DNA of 64,000 nt from Symbiodinium sp. CCMP2592 (GCA_905221615.1 CAJNDT010003157.1:696374-760373), one strand, 5' to 3'. Shown: positions 23,501-31,110, counted from the first letter of the stretch. Notes: generated by a model not told the origin, from the letters alone. Numbers and translations: made by a program.

Positions 23501-25455
23501 TCGATCTGACGCCTCCTTGCCTCATGGATAGAATCGTCATAGGCGACAGGGGGACCAACGAGGTCGTTGCCCTTCGTAGATGCGGTGACACCGTCGATGC
23601 CAACAGGTCTTGAGGAGCTGGCCGATGCTGTGGACTTCGATCCCAACATCCCGCGATCCCCCAAGAGTTCGCGTAGCTGTCGATCACGCACGGCTGCCGC
23701 ATCACTTTTCCCATGAAATCCGCTTGGTATGCCAAACAAAGTGGCTGCACTAGGCGTGGAACGCGCAAGTGCTGGGCTGCTAATACCTGGCACGTGGTGC
23801 TCGGGCATTGCATCCGCCACGATTGGCATCGAACTGCGGCCAGTGAAGAAGTTTCCACCGGTGAATGGAATTCCGTCCATCACAAGGTTCTTGTCCTTGT
23901 CCGATTCCGAGAATGCGAACTTCTCTTTGGCGACTGGACTAACTTGACTTGGGGACCGTATTTCAGGGGATCGTACCTCATCTCCTACGGAAAATGCAGG
24001 CATTACATCCTTTCCTACGTGCTCCCAGCCAGACTCAGTAGTCCTCGATGACATGGGCATGCTCGAAGGTCGCGTCGCTCCTCCTTGATTGGAGTTTCGT
24101 GCTGCCTCCAATTCACTGCGTGTCCTCGCTTGAAGATCTTCTTGCGCTTTGAGCGTTTTCCTGAGTTCACTCAGCTCGTCGTGCAAGGTAGGCAATGATC
24201 GCCTTGCATGATCTTCATTCTGATGAAGTCGTTCCTCTGCTTCTTGCATCCTCTTCACAGCCATTCTGCGGTACTCTTCCTCTTCACCAAGACGTTCGCG
24301 AAGCCGAAATCGTTCTTGTTCAATGGCTGCGCTGTTTCCAGCTAGCCCTTGGATCGCGTTCACAGCCCGCAACTCCTGGTTCTTGACCAAGTGGAATCGT
24401 TCCTGCATTGCTTGTAAGGCTTGTTCCGAACTTGCTGTGTTTGACCGGAGGACCAAGTTCTCTCTGGCGTGTTCATGAAGTTCATGAGTCAGACGCTCAT
24501 ACTCACGTGCCATAAGCTCACCATCACCTTGCGCTCTTGCCTCCAACTGCACAAAGTTGGTGGCTGCCTCCGTGCGAAACACGTGTAGCTGTTGAGCTAA
24601 ATCCTCGGCAACGGCATGTGCTTGACGTTGTTGAGCAGAGTTCTGTTCATCCATGCGAAACAAAGCTGTTTCATAGTCTCGCTTCATCTCCTGATTGACA
24701 TTGTTGATGTGCCTCATGGCTAAGCATGCATGATCACGTTGTCGTTCCAATTCTTCAATGCGAATTCCAGATCCTTCATCTTCTTGCTGCATCTCCTTGA
24801 TCTTGTCCATCAGGGTCTGGACGATTCCTTCGTATTCTTGCACCTGACTGCGATAGTACATCTGCTGTGCAAGGTTCGATGCTTCGAACTGTTGCGAAAT
24901 CGTCAGTTCCTGGTAGGCATTCGGACCGTCAGCTATTGCAGGCGTGGCCACGGATGACGCATCACCACGTGCAGGAATCGTATCCAGAGTCATGTCCAGA
25001 TCGTCAGTATCGCGTGGTTGATTGGTAACCATCCGATTCCAAGTCATGGACTTGTCACGCCCACGAGTAGCCGAAGTCCTCGATCGTGCTGAAGAGCTTC
25101 TCGAAGATGATGGTCTTGACTTCTTTTCCAAGGTCTTGACTCCTTTGTCCTTAGCCCTGGACGTAGTCCGAGGTGCCTGAAAACCAGACGCTTCGGCCCG
25201 TCGTTCTGAAGCCTTGCCCGTCCTCGAACCTGTGGATGTCGGACGTGAAGGCGTAGATGCTCTTGGTAGACTCTTTGCTTTCCCCTTGGGAACTGCCTTT
25301 GCAATGGCAAGCGCAGAAGATTGACCTTTGTCATCTTCCGTGGAGCTATCAACGGATTGCACCACTGTGTCGTCAGCTGTTGACTCACCAACGGCTGGCG
25401 CTGCCACATCGGCACCGAAAGTCATTGTCGTATCTTGGCTTGATCCTGAGTTCAT
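14557..25455 (-). CDS. Element 1 ORF1: 3632-aa copia-type Gag-Pol polyprotein
   Basis: ATG at 25455 lies 64 bases inside the 5' LTR. Residues 1-180 are a basic Ser/Thr-rich head; 190-455 and 640-695 are coiled coil; 705-760 is an acidic linker; 780-1000 is a Gag-like helical domain. Two CCCH zinc fingers (C-x8-C-x5-C-x3-H at 1085-1104, C-x8-C-x4-C-x3-H at 1131-1149) replace the usual CCHC knuckle. The protease has DTG at 1379-1381. The integrase has H1613/H1617-C1624-C1627 and the acidic triad D1656, D1720, E1751. The reverse transcriptase has YVDD at 2466-2469, and RNase H has D2692/D2694, E2737 and D2772. About 800 residues (2840-3632) follow RNase H, where copia polyproteins normally end. 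One part (3389-3520) may be methyltransferase-like. There are no internal stops. The reading frame is certain and the family assignment is firm. Confidence 0.95.
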   Translation of the reverse strand: MNSGSSQDTTMTFGADVAAPAVGESTADDTVVQSVDSSTEDDKGQSSALAIAKAVPKGKAKSLPRASTPSRPTSTGSRTGKASERRAEASGFQAPRTTSRAKDKGVKTLEKKSRPSSSRSSSARSRTSATRGRDKSMTWNRMVTNQPRDTDDLDMTLDTIPARGDASSVATPAIADGPNAYQELTISQQFEASNLAQQMYYRSQVQEYEGIVQTLMDKIKEMQQEDEGSGIRIEELERQRDHACLAMRHINNVNQEMKRDYETALFRMDEQNSAQQRQAHAVAEDLAQQLHVFRTEAATNFVQLEARAQGDGELMAREYERLTHELHEHARENLVLRSNTASSEQALQAMQERFHLVKNQELRAVNAIQGLAGNSAAIEQERFRLRERLGEEEEYRRMAVKRMQEAEERLHQNEDHARRSLPTLHDELSELRKTLKAQEDLQARTRSELEAARNSNQGGATRPSSMPMSSRTTESGWEHVGKDVMPAFSVGDEVRSPEIRSPSQVSPVAKEKFAFSESDKDKNLVMDGIPFTGGNFFTGRSSMPIVADAMPEHHVPGISSPALARSTPSAATLFGIPSGFHGKSDAAAVRDRQLRELLGDRGMLGSKSTASASSSRPVGIDGVTASTKGNDLVGPPVAYDDSIHEARRRQIEKEIAEQYEEKIADLRSEVLKAQKAEQRLRADRDEWRLFAETIQENNGDDDGDEAGDENGEEEHDEGTGTGYDPPDPPDDDDDKKKGGGGKPESDPGSHARDPDGDADPEVTEVRISRREADKVTVPPWPTLTHLNNWRSVCTANVLGASADPHHEDWMLWLAPAFNPFPDVEALNDSGHKKFKSIDVKLGIAMVAMLRAGGDKSADLYLEVNRKANDYISRPDVKIIKGRQVIAMMYESFRTHDRLDMIITLEYLVKLQYQGDNKLHTFKQTWLEVLGRMRPEDIPSKTALRDCLYSKIKDSPAMKMDLGMHYEHLPYNHEDRSYDNLMKIIDRTIMRKREQSNLTQTQIGLRQMLEGKDLLAAPAKVPEKPTPNAAPSAKVKASPTKPDKATPVLPQSKAKSHAKTKPKPKKKTRSESADNRGDKSKKQIRCKFHFTDAGCRNGDKCPFSHSKKTPERPFTPRTRTPSPSGGGGNRICYSFKNTGSCSRENCPFKHEAAATPAPEPKAKAKAKSEAKAAPAKPNAKAKALPAAPAIRLCRRWNPSAPAIWKRSSKQDEEESDCPSVDSDADSDCSTDDESSGTTTSTRKVIKRNVTFANDVKFISSCPRRSKKDKERKVKYVDMEAFINDEDRAVSLEFAKHKARLRAQIMRDMVDDDDDQCGDRVSFVRIPGTSRVEEVSFYDGEDSIVERELDAAHSKRIINQGLFKCMVQPVILKKKIKFLMDTGCGHDLISQKKIEKHSLETLVTPEPISFQTANGITDTDLVSNFQTESFEEPINAYVLDDTPSVLSIGKRCMNFNYGFVWPPGREPFMINPQGKRISLFVNGDIPYVRAGSSKSLVHDDPEAKAITEIFKGALTAGNVDVSVAAAAEAAPSEIEAEEEGDDHERPPDPEPQEPPIEEVPESEAGRPPDDDEGKGVGEIPLDGDDEVIIDVEGDGAPSRKARVGTLKAEAKTLAHLCTHRYRNPYCESCIRAKMKHLRTQRGAFQRVIKHWGDLVTFDFLDMRKAAEAGIGLDDGAREVLVIRDIATKMIAAIPTASRSTDEVVMAIRRLMGRRKIHMAYSDEAPEFDSAMAQLKIVIDHSLPGKPSNNSLAERSNQEVINTVAASMLHAGLPAQYWSFALNCVMQNLNVEDVEGDGDSAWKRMTGKDFEGKAIPFGAKVFFKPTDTRPKTYGNKFDPKGIPGIFAGYIITAGQGWSKKYRVWDMKEFANANLSMDASVPRKLMRPYETEVIYFPEEITFPLKAEYERMNSTIEGLRDNVDLAGKEIKDVDDGDDGPPGGNGGDGDDDDPNGLLPPPDPGEDPDLQDIDPSDIETEPLGEVFKSAEHEAIDAIGDKRLEELDEELGLRAAPPPSEPKVTGKDRRSPREVGPTGRLIPEGDIEEPGEIIKILKEKKLAPEEIEHWSTGKKGDGIVYLTDDGEACKIDKRGVPYKIRSDGRRTLPTRRPIHSYSPEAWKKMSEAEKKAAYKKEKRDKARVAKKDRKKAVIGKKIVTKTLDNMIFPKIVPCEEIDLQLNVSVDDDDGWSWAQSYVDQYTQEQFLADVVPAVPAHMVMDDNWIPSMPCTTSHRNVHREKNHAGGSCFNAMVTRPVTRKEMINNPKAMEAFMKEWKGLWDQEVFDFSTTREYDDVVAEAKKKGEKVHMARVHGLIYEKNYQLKEDDPARKFKGRGVLLGDQVKDQNMEAALFQDLGNSPATFDASRWADYYGCLPGNDVQMADAIQAYIQARLSGTPCWVELPDEAWHPSAKRHKFRRPVCRLIKALYGHPDAGTMWEQHCHTAVQKVGFKPIGDEWPSLYFHPQMKLLLVIYVDDLKMAGPKENLPKGWDMLRQELRLEEETPLGLYLGCRISKGEATLHDKTKVQTVTYDMETYLDMTVKKYCDVTGFDPTKFKTVPSPSPAEETKNHPARAPAQSGKSHRCTWCGHTMPVDKDGRLVPPPPIPKAPEEEEINEANRGALAPQAASILMKLLYAARICRFDLLRSINNLARKITKWTKKEDALLHHLMAYVHQSKHHMMIGWVGNSLEDSSIGLFADADYAGCGESLKSTSGAHLHIQGSHTRFPLAGLSKRQGCLSHSTPEAEIVAADFAMSRLGLPAITLWQQLGGQDPNFVFYDDNQTMIGVIRTGKNPTMRHLERTHGICIGWMHSIFQEGYVSLAYEVTAKMSADIHTKSFKDSVSWTHACQLINIFPPDLIGSQEIMDLMRPTHTQSTDEKGQQHYSFKSEVPCFPYTQTPILPQVLYRAGLSSKEGLQEHDSVDPILVVKFPRMLRGPPSALPPGRYLRSTWILREGQWHQMEDRAAILDTPGKFDRYVERAVFQYHPVRGHLRPAAIADVLAPPFLPIPEPPLGQSYVRALPAKWRAVVVTLARAIHGGYQGFTLHQGFCFNGQSKSQASQFGYDQWSSVYEDVWHDAAEQKREYQGYDGAIVPHVVNFAENKPKEGLVIQFLDHDGRLVHAYKNPYSRWKYRITIKDAPKAVTVWTLIGVDEENWWNEYAPGKDCIAQHAPDSHYDPGLQVNVLSMGREVDDAMCAYIFDVVEAKKDNPNSVIFIGAGVLGKNSWLSRKIADNPEKAKLRTDYPWGEVVQRIARRAASWGFQIIIEVPPRVPVQETKQYKGLQEDAMWKSIKIQGCTHGQRYTFRDPVSPGTAVELGYCKDEWEYIAANVALHPKSSDVCSSKHLHMTDSDAKDRSDKCELTSQISRRLLKALKFQATGDGRLVAMPSKAGGRKPDRMIVDLCGLGNGYAVPKSTKGCSRITCKELISSKADEDSLIGMMKDACRNDLRTPVLFVASLLRSGAGPGSSEGACVGGEKRSGGKYKVFRSVLKSLKRLLKKCAEFSDVYFSLDMPSSCSCWSWPELHALVSSGKVTKVKVDDHVGADGDGGGRRIMFSNMPEADRLVMRLNDCLDHDSKNSLSQRIDVSWRSIARNVRSLVRAHVSVSHVAHESEDIAWQQHQCVDADEGAIRQPQLRNN
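14898..15291 (-). other. Possible Rossmann/methyltransferase-like domain at the Gag-Pol C terminus
   Basis: Residues 3389-3520 of ORF1 hold a hydrophobic strand ending in D-L-C-G-L-G-N-G, a second strand PVLFVASLL and the patch VYFSLDMPSSCSCW-SWPEL. The spacing loosely recalls the SAM-binding and FEWP-type patches of DNA methyltransferase-like domains that I associate with dinoflagellate retroelement polyproteins. No PC catalytic motif is visible. This is a fold guess only. Confidence 0.3.
16970..18618 (-). other. Reverse transcriptase and RNase H of element 1
   Basis: The copia-type RT runs through ADAIQAYIQA (probable first Asp, 2376) and YVDD. RNase H follows with ADADYAG, STPEAE and YDDNQT. 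The order RT-RNase H after integrase defines the copia (Pseudoviridae-type) class. Confidence 0.85.
20090..20619 (-). other. Integrase core of element 1
   Basis: A zinc-binding H-x3-H-x6-C-x2-C motif is followed by D1656 (in FDFLD), D1720 (in YSDEAPEF) and E1751 (in LAERSNQE). The second Asp to Glu distance is 30 residues, a little under the classical 35. All three acidic residues are present. Confidence 0.85.
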
Positions 25456-25502
25456 TGTGGTCGTAGTAGATCAAGTAGTCGTTGCTGTAGAAAGGCAGAG
25501 CC
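25456..25502 (-). other. Short leader of element 1 between PBS and Gag start
   Basis: Forty-seven bases with no upstream ATG that I can see, so translation would begin at the first available start. Confidence 0.5.
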
Positions 25503-25519
25503 GCGTACGGCTGATAACC
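25503..25519 (-). promoter_or_regulatory. Primer-binding site of element 1, half-tRNA type
   Basis: Directly inside the 5' LTR the coding strand reads GGTTATCAGCCGTACGC. Its complement GCGTACGGCTGATAACC reads like a tRNA from the D-stem edge through the anticodon loop: stem CGG, loop CTGATAA (anticodon GAT, isoleucine type), then CC pairing back to GG. Drosophila copia starts its PBS with GGTTAT and uses the 5' half of initiator tRNA-Met cut at the same place. There is no TGG complementary to a tRNA 3' CCA end. The type of primer is well supported; the exact tRNA is inferred. Confidence 0.65.
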
Positions 25520-25951
25520 TGCGTGGGGGATTGATCTCGACTTGGTTGCTGCTCTCCCCACCAGAGCTGTAATGAATGTAGGTGTGGCTGGCTAGCACTC
25601 TCCACAGACTGGACCCTGTCTCTCCCTCTTACTCCCACACGTGCGATCCTATGCAGGCAGAACCGGCGGCCGTTCCTTTTGCACTCACTGCCGGCGGCGG
25701 TTCGTCTGTGCAACGGGATAGCTCTGATTGCTCAGGATAGAAGACACATATAGCACTTAGCTATGGGCATTGACTTGAGCCAAACGTTGCGTTGGCGGTC
25801 ACATAGAAAGGTAAAGATGAGGGATGCGTAGCATGCCCCCTAGAGTCGAGGGACGCGTAGCGTGCCCCCTTCTCTTGCACTTTACACGGTCTTGCTCACA
25901 GCTCTTATAGTGACACCTTAGAACATGACAAGGCATCGCAGTCCGTTCGCA
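25520..25951 (-). repeat. 5' LTR of element 1
   Basis: 432 bp, TG...CA, one difference from the 3' LTR (a at 25925). The promoter should be here. The spliced-leader-like 11-mer lies at 25774-25784 on the minus strand. Confidence 0.95.
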
Positions 25952-25956
25952 CATAC
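25952..25956. other. Target-site duplication of element 1, right (CATAC)
   Basis: Identical to 6255-6259. Confidence 0.85.
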
Positions 25957-26902
25957 ATACAGACGTACCTACGCATGTACGTGTCTACATACATCATTGA
26001 CACCAAACCCCGATCTCACAATGCGGAAGCAGTCTGCCGCGACTCACAGACGCCGAACCTGCGACTGAAGATGCCAAACGAACAAATGCAATTGCCCATA
26101 CATGTACAAGTACACTTGCCACATCGCCCTCCTAACTAGCACTGTTGGTTTATGTCTGCATGACAACTTCGTTTGCATCTTTTCTATGTCCTAGGACCTT
26201 TGGTCCAGCACCTCCAACAATCTCATGCTCAAGACTGTGCAATGCATGGCCCCTGCTTTCCGACGCACGACTTTCAACTGCAGCACCAGAGCAAGCCTAC
26301 GTTGCTCTTCCACATGCCCAGGGGCCACACATTACGCACAAAAGCCCAGTGTTGCAGCCACAAGCGCTCGTGGCCTTGATCAACTAGTCAAAACTGCGGC
26401 AACAGGCTTCATCCTCGAAAGCCCTAAGCCCAGATTTCTGGCTGTTCGTTATCTCGTTCTACACTCGGCCCAGAGCCTGCGAGCGCTGAACTCGGAACCT
26501 TACATACTCATCCCCAATCCTGATCATGCCGAATGTACGGGGCTACAAAAAGGAATTCAGAGGGCTCGTGCTAAACACCTTTCGAGGACCCAGACAAAAG
26601 CCATGTAAACATCTCGTGTGCAAAATTCCGTGCATGGATTTTCATGCTTGCGGGGATGCAGGCATACACCAACAGTTTGGAGGTTCGCGCAGCCAGGCAC
26701 TATTCGATGTACAGAAAAACCCAGTCATAGGGCATCCAATGCGACGCTCACAAGATCTCAGATGTTTCTCTCTGCATGACAGACCTGATATCAGCGGATC
26801 GTGCTGCAGTGTGCATAAAACACTTGGAACCGTTGCTACACTCTCCTGCGCGCTGCTCTGTTCCCTCCCTACCAGCGATTTAATCAGATCAGTCAAGTAT
26901 CC
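25957..26902. other. Unassigned DNA
   Basis: The rest of the CATA-type microsatellite ends near 25995. After it I see no gene, RNA or repeat. Overlapping short frames on the plus strand between 26145 and 26975 have no family features. Confidence 0.5.
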
Positions 26903-26960
26903 ATCATCATCATCATCGCCGGCATCACCACCATCACCGCCGCCGCCATCATCATCGACT
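26903..26960. repeat. Imperfect (ATC)n/(ACC)n tract
   Basis: Runs of catcatcat, caccatcacc and gccgccgcc. This is simple sequence. Confidence 0.8.
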
Positions 26961-27085
26961 TTCTTCTTCTCTTGAAGGTTCATCATCCACATCATCGTTG
27001 TATCCGACATCAACATGTTCAGCGCACCACTGCACGACAAAAACGATAAAGAAAATTAGCAATCAGAACCCAAAGAATCAAGTTT

Positions 27086-27300
27086 CTCGTGGTAGTGGTA
27101 GTGGTCACAGTCGCTGTAGCGGTTGTGGTCGTGGTGGTGTTAGTGGTAAAGGTGGCCGTGGCGGTCGTGGTAGGGTACCTATACGGAAGTGTGGTAATAG
27201 TAGAAGAAGTAGTCGTAGTCGTGGTCGTAGTCGTCGTAGCAGTAGCAGCAGCAGTAGCAGTAGCAGTAGCAGTAGCAGTAGCAACAGCAGTAGCAGTAGC

Positions 27301-27347
<47 letters not shown>

Positions 27348-28069
27348 CAGTGGTGGTAGTGGTAGTGGTAGTGGTAGTGGTAGTGGTAGTGGTAGTGGTG
27401 TAGTGGTGTAGTGGTGTAGTGGTGTAGTGGTGTAGTGGTGTAGTGGTGTAGTGGTGTAGTGGTGTAGTGGTGTAGTGGTGTAGTGGTGTAGTGGTGTAGT
27501 GGTGTAGTGGTGTAGTGGTGTAGTGGTGTAGTGGTGTAGTGGTGCAGTGGTGTAGTGGTGTAGTGGTGTAGTGGTGTAGTGGTGTAGTGGTGTAGTGGTG
27601 TAGTGGTGTAGTGGTGTAGTGGTGTAGTGGTGTAGTGGTGTAGTGGTGTAGTGGTGTAGTGGTGTAGTGGTGTAGTGGTGTAGTGGTGTAGTGGTATAGT
27701 GGTATAGTGGTATAGTGGTATAGTGGTATAGTGGTATAGTGGTATAGTGGTATAGTGGTATAGTGGTATAGTGGTATAGTGGTAGTAGTGGTAGTAGTGG
27801 TAGTAGGTGGCAGTAGTGGTAGTAGTGGTAGTAGTGGTAGTAGTGGTAGTAGTGGTAGTAGTGGTAGTAGTGGTAGTAGTGGTAGTAGTGGTAGTAGTGG
27901 TGGTAGTGGTAGTAGTGGTAGTAGTGGTAGTAGTGGCAATACCAGCAGTCGTCGTCGTCGTAACCGTGGTTCTACTGGTGGTGACGGTGGTGCTGGTGGT
28001 GCTGGTAGTGCTGGTGATAATGCTACTGCCGCGTCTACGTGTTACAGGCAGTTGCCGATGTCGCAGTGC

Positions 28070-28136
<67 letters not shown>
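27086..28136. repeat. Compound satellite of AGT, GGTAGT and GTAGTGGT units
   Basis: In order: degenerate gtggt/agtcgt DNA (27086-27235), agtagc hexamers (27236-27300), (AGT)n (27298-27340), ggtagt hexamers (27340-27398), about 37 octamers gtagtggt (27398-27694, one with a c), about 11 octamers atagtggt (27692-27779), then gtagtagtg nonamers (27780-27940), degenerate sequence, and pure (AGT)n (28066-28136). The period changes 3-6-8-9-3 while the strand bias stays constant. Open frames of Thr/His/Tyr or Val/Ser repeats on both strands are by-products. Confidence 0.95.
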
Positions 28137-28137
<1 letters not shown>

Positions 28138-29974
28138 AGGGACTGTCCTCTTATTGAGCCATAGCTATTCCCGGAGCCGCGCGCCGCTGTGTTCTACCGG
28201 GTCCCAATTCCCGGGCCTCTGTCTGCAGTTATACAACCTTGGCAAGAGGTAAGCGGTAGGGTTCTCACCTTTCCGCGGGGTGAAGGGAGTCGGATCGAGT
28301 TCTCTCTTTCCGGCGAAACTAGCGGAAGGCGCGTCGACTGTGCCTCAGTGCTTTTCTCCTGCCGATGCTTTTACATTTACAAAAGGACCTGCCGCACCAA
28401 GCCATTCAAGGGGCGGCCCCAGTCATGGGTTGGCCATCTTCTGCACCTGGGTATCCTGAAGGAAGCTTTCGAGTTGAGGCCTCGTTCCGCTCCTCTCTTC
28501 GACTTTCCAGCTACACGACAAGACACCCAGGTACAGCTCACGGTCTCTCCTGCGCAGTTTTGCTGGCGCTCTGGTTTTGCGCTTTAACTGGTACACCTCC
28601 GCAAGAAGGACACGGATCGTCTGGTATTCTCATGCAGTCTTCTTCGAGCACTAGTTTTTCCTTCAACGGCACAGTGGACTGCCACCGGCTGCTACGAAGC
28701 CAGTGCGATCGAGAGTTCTTCGTCACGGTTGAGTGTTTTCTGCGCTTCCCTTCTGTTCAGCCGCCAGCACCTGGGAGCAAGTCAGACTCAGGACAGGCTA
28801 GGCGCAACGTGGTGACTCACAACGCGTCAGCATCCTCCCAATGCTGGCCCCGACGGGCATTCCAGGGACTCCTCTTGCTATGGGGTGCCCTTGTGGGCCT
28901 AGAGGGGCTATCCTCTCTGGAGGGGGAGGCCTCTCGGGGGCCGCCGGGCCAGACTTGGCTACAAGACAAGGCGCAGATTGGGACACTGGGGACTCAGGTT
29001 CAACAGAGTTGGCCAACGTCTTCAGTTCCAGCACGGTGGTACGGCTCCACGTCACATCTGGGTACAGTCGTTAAGCGGACGCGCTTGCTGTGCTATGGGT
29101 GTCGGGCTACGGCTACGGCCCTCCCAGGTGTGTTCGTTACTGTCCTGTTACCGACGGGGTCAGGCAGTGCTAGGAGTGACGGCCCACGTGTTTTTGCTTG
29201 ACGACGAATTATCCTTACGGCCCATCGCTGGTAGTCGGGAGTTACCTAGTGTGGGACGCCACTAGACGGGAACTCTGGGAGACGGCTCTTCTGAGTACGA
29301 CCCACCGGCTGCCAGTTCGTGCGTATTGGACGCAATGACTCACACTGAGGGTGACGGAGGCTACATGACGACGACTTTGTGAGTCGGGCTGTCACCTTAG
29401 GAGTTTCGGGCATCGCTCGCGTAAAAAACGGGCAACGCCTTTGTAACTGAAGTCAACTTCTTGTGGCCTATCCCCTAGAGGCTGGTGCCCAAGAGCTGTT
29501 GCTGCTGTGTACAGTCTGCAGCGCTGCTCTTCTTGACTTAGGCCCTTTCTCTTTTATCTCTTTTAACGTTTGTAGCATCGGCTCCTCTTTTTCCTTCAGT
29601 GAGGATCCTAAAGGGGTTGCGCGGTCTTCTCTGTTGGTTTTGTTAGGTCAGTTCGTTTTGGCTTGTTTTACGCGAGGCCTCGGGGCCTGACTTCGGTCGT
29701 CGTTCTCAGAAACGGATGAAGGAGGTACCTGCGATTCTCGCATGGGCAGTCCCCTCGCGCAAAGCGCCAGTCTGTTTCTTTTTCTTTACAAGGCCGCCGG
29801 GCGAAGACCGCGTAGCCTCTATAAGAATGTCGGCAGGTCAGATTCTAAGGGAGTGGTGCTGGCTTATGGCTCACCTCGGTGGCGCTGGCTCACGGCACAC
29901 TCGGGGATGGCACGCTTCCGAAGTTTCTGCTCGCCCGCAATGAGCAGAGCCCGCTCGCTCAGCGTCCAATAATA
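28137..29974. other. 1.84 kb unique island between two AGT arrays
   Basis: Non-repetitive, GC-richer DNA framed on both sides by same-strand (AGT)n. No long ORF with a recognisable domain is present; the 278-codon plus-strand frame at 28365-29201 has ordinary random-looking composition. The right end, ccaataataaat, is A-rich. This may be a decayed element inserted into an older microsatellite, but I see no terminal repeats. Confidence 0.4.
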
Positions 29975-29976
29975 AA

Positions 29977-30063
<87 letters not shown>

Positions 30064-30154
30064 AGAGTAGTAAGAGTAGTAAGAGTAGTAAGAGTAGTAA
30101 GAGTAGTAAGAGTAGTAAGAGTAGTAAGAGTAGTAAGAGTAGTAAGAGTAGTAA

Positions 30155-30229
<75 letters not shown>

Positions 30230-30236
30230 CAGTAGC

Positions 30237-30274
<38 letters not shown>

Positions 30275-30275
30275 C

Positions 30276-30325
<50 letters not shown>

Positions 30326-30396
30326 AGTAGTAGAGTAGTAGAGTAGTAGAGTAGTAGAGTAGTAGAGTAGTAGAGTAGTAGAGTAGTAGAGTAGTA

Positions 30397-30459
<63 letters not shown>

Positions 30460-30460
30460 G
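29975..30460. repeat. Compound (AGT)n satellite with 9-mer and 8-mer phases
   Basis: (AGT)n, then about eleven gtaagagta nonamers (30065-30160), (AGT)n with rare agc, about ten agtagagt octamers (30323-30403), then (AGT)n again. A short C10 tract follows at about 30464. Confidence 0.95.
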
Positions 30461-30509
30461 CACCCCCCCCCTACCAACTACACTTGCTCTCAACCATGTT
30501 AAAGACAAC

Positions 30510-31110
30510 ATCCATTTTACTCGGTATTTACGGCACTTTCGTCATGTGCGATCATCCTAAAAGGCCTAAAAATCGACTTGTCGAGTTTGCAAACTCGGGC
30601 TCTTGATTTTGGACTTGCTTCTGGGGGTGGGTGGGGGGGTGGAGGGGGGATGATGACGACAGTGTTACGCAAACACACCCAGCAGTATCACCACAAGAGC
30701 CGTTTCACTCGGTATTTACGGTACTTTCGTGATGTCAGACTTTGTTACATATTCTGAGCCCCTACTTCTCGACTATGCGTATTAAACTTTGCTGTTTGGA
30801 ACTGTTTGCAAAAAGCTCGAAATTGGGTGGAGGAAAGCATCTTCGGGGATGATCACAACACTGTTTTGCGGACACCCTGAACAATATTTCCACACTCAAG
30901 CGCGCACACACCACACACACCACTTCAAAAACAGACCCTCCTACGCAGAGGTTGGGCGGTAGGGGTGTTGGCGAGCCCCTCCCACGTACAGCTGGCATCT
31001 TTGCTCCTGATGTTTAGAAGATGTTGCGCTTCAGGTTTTAGAAATGTTAAACCCTTCTTGGCAGCACCTGGGTTTTGCACGGTATTTACAGCGTTTTCGT
31101 ACTATCCGAC
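30510..31110. repeat. Degenerate repeat with cggtatttacgg core, three copies
   Basis: Cores actcggtatttacggcactttcg (30519), actcggtatttacggtactttcg (30706) and cacggtatttacagcgttttcg (31079). The first two units, about 187 bp apart, also share ggggatgat followed by an acagtgtt/acactgtt stretch, so this is an old tandem duplication plus a third partial copy. Confidence 0.7.

Larger units (their letters stand above)
6260..25951 (-). mobile_element. Element 1: complete 19.7 kb copia-type LTR retrotransposon with a giant second ORF
   Basis: Direct 432-bp repeats with TG...CA ends (6260-6691 and 25520-25951) enclose a copia-order Gag-Pol (protease, integrase, reverse transcriptase, RNase H) and a second ORF of 2500 codons. 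The coding strand is minus, so the 5' LTR is on the right. A 5-bp duplication (CATAC) flanks it, a half-tRNA type primer-binding site abuts the 5' LTR, and a G6 tract abuts the 3' LTR. The LTRs differ at one position (6665 t versus 25925 a), and both ORFs are open over their full length, so insertion was recent and the copy may be active. Ordinary copia elements are about 5 kb; the excess comes from a long coiled-coil Gag, an 800-residue extension after RNase H, and ORF2. Confidence 0.95.

Noticed and set aside
27019..27939. A 306-codon minus-strand frame of Thr/His/Tyr/Pro repeats and matching plus-strand Val/Ser frames
   Set aside because: They are translations of an octamer/trimer satellite that stays open in several frames at once; no unique sequence supports a gene.
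28365..29201. A 278-codon plus-strand frame in the unique island
   Set aside because: No motif, ordinary composition, overlapped by other frames of similar size. I could not make a reverse transcriptase or recombinase out of it.
29864..30511. Leu-, Tyr- and Thr-rich minus-strand frames
   Set aside because: Same cause: (AGT)n and its 8- and 9-base variants.
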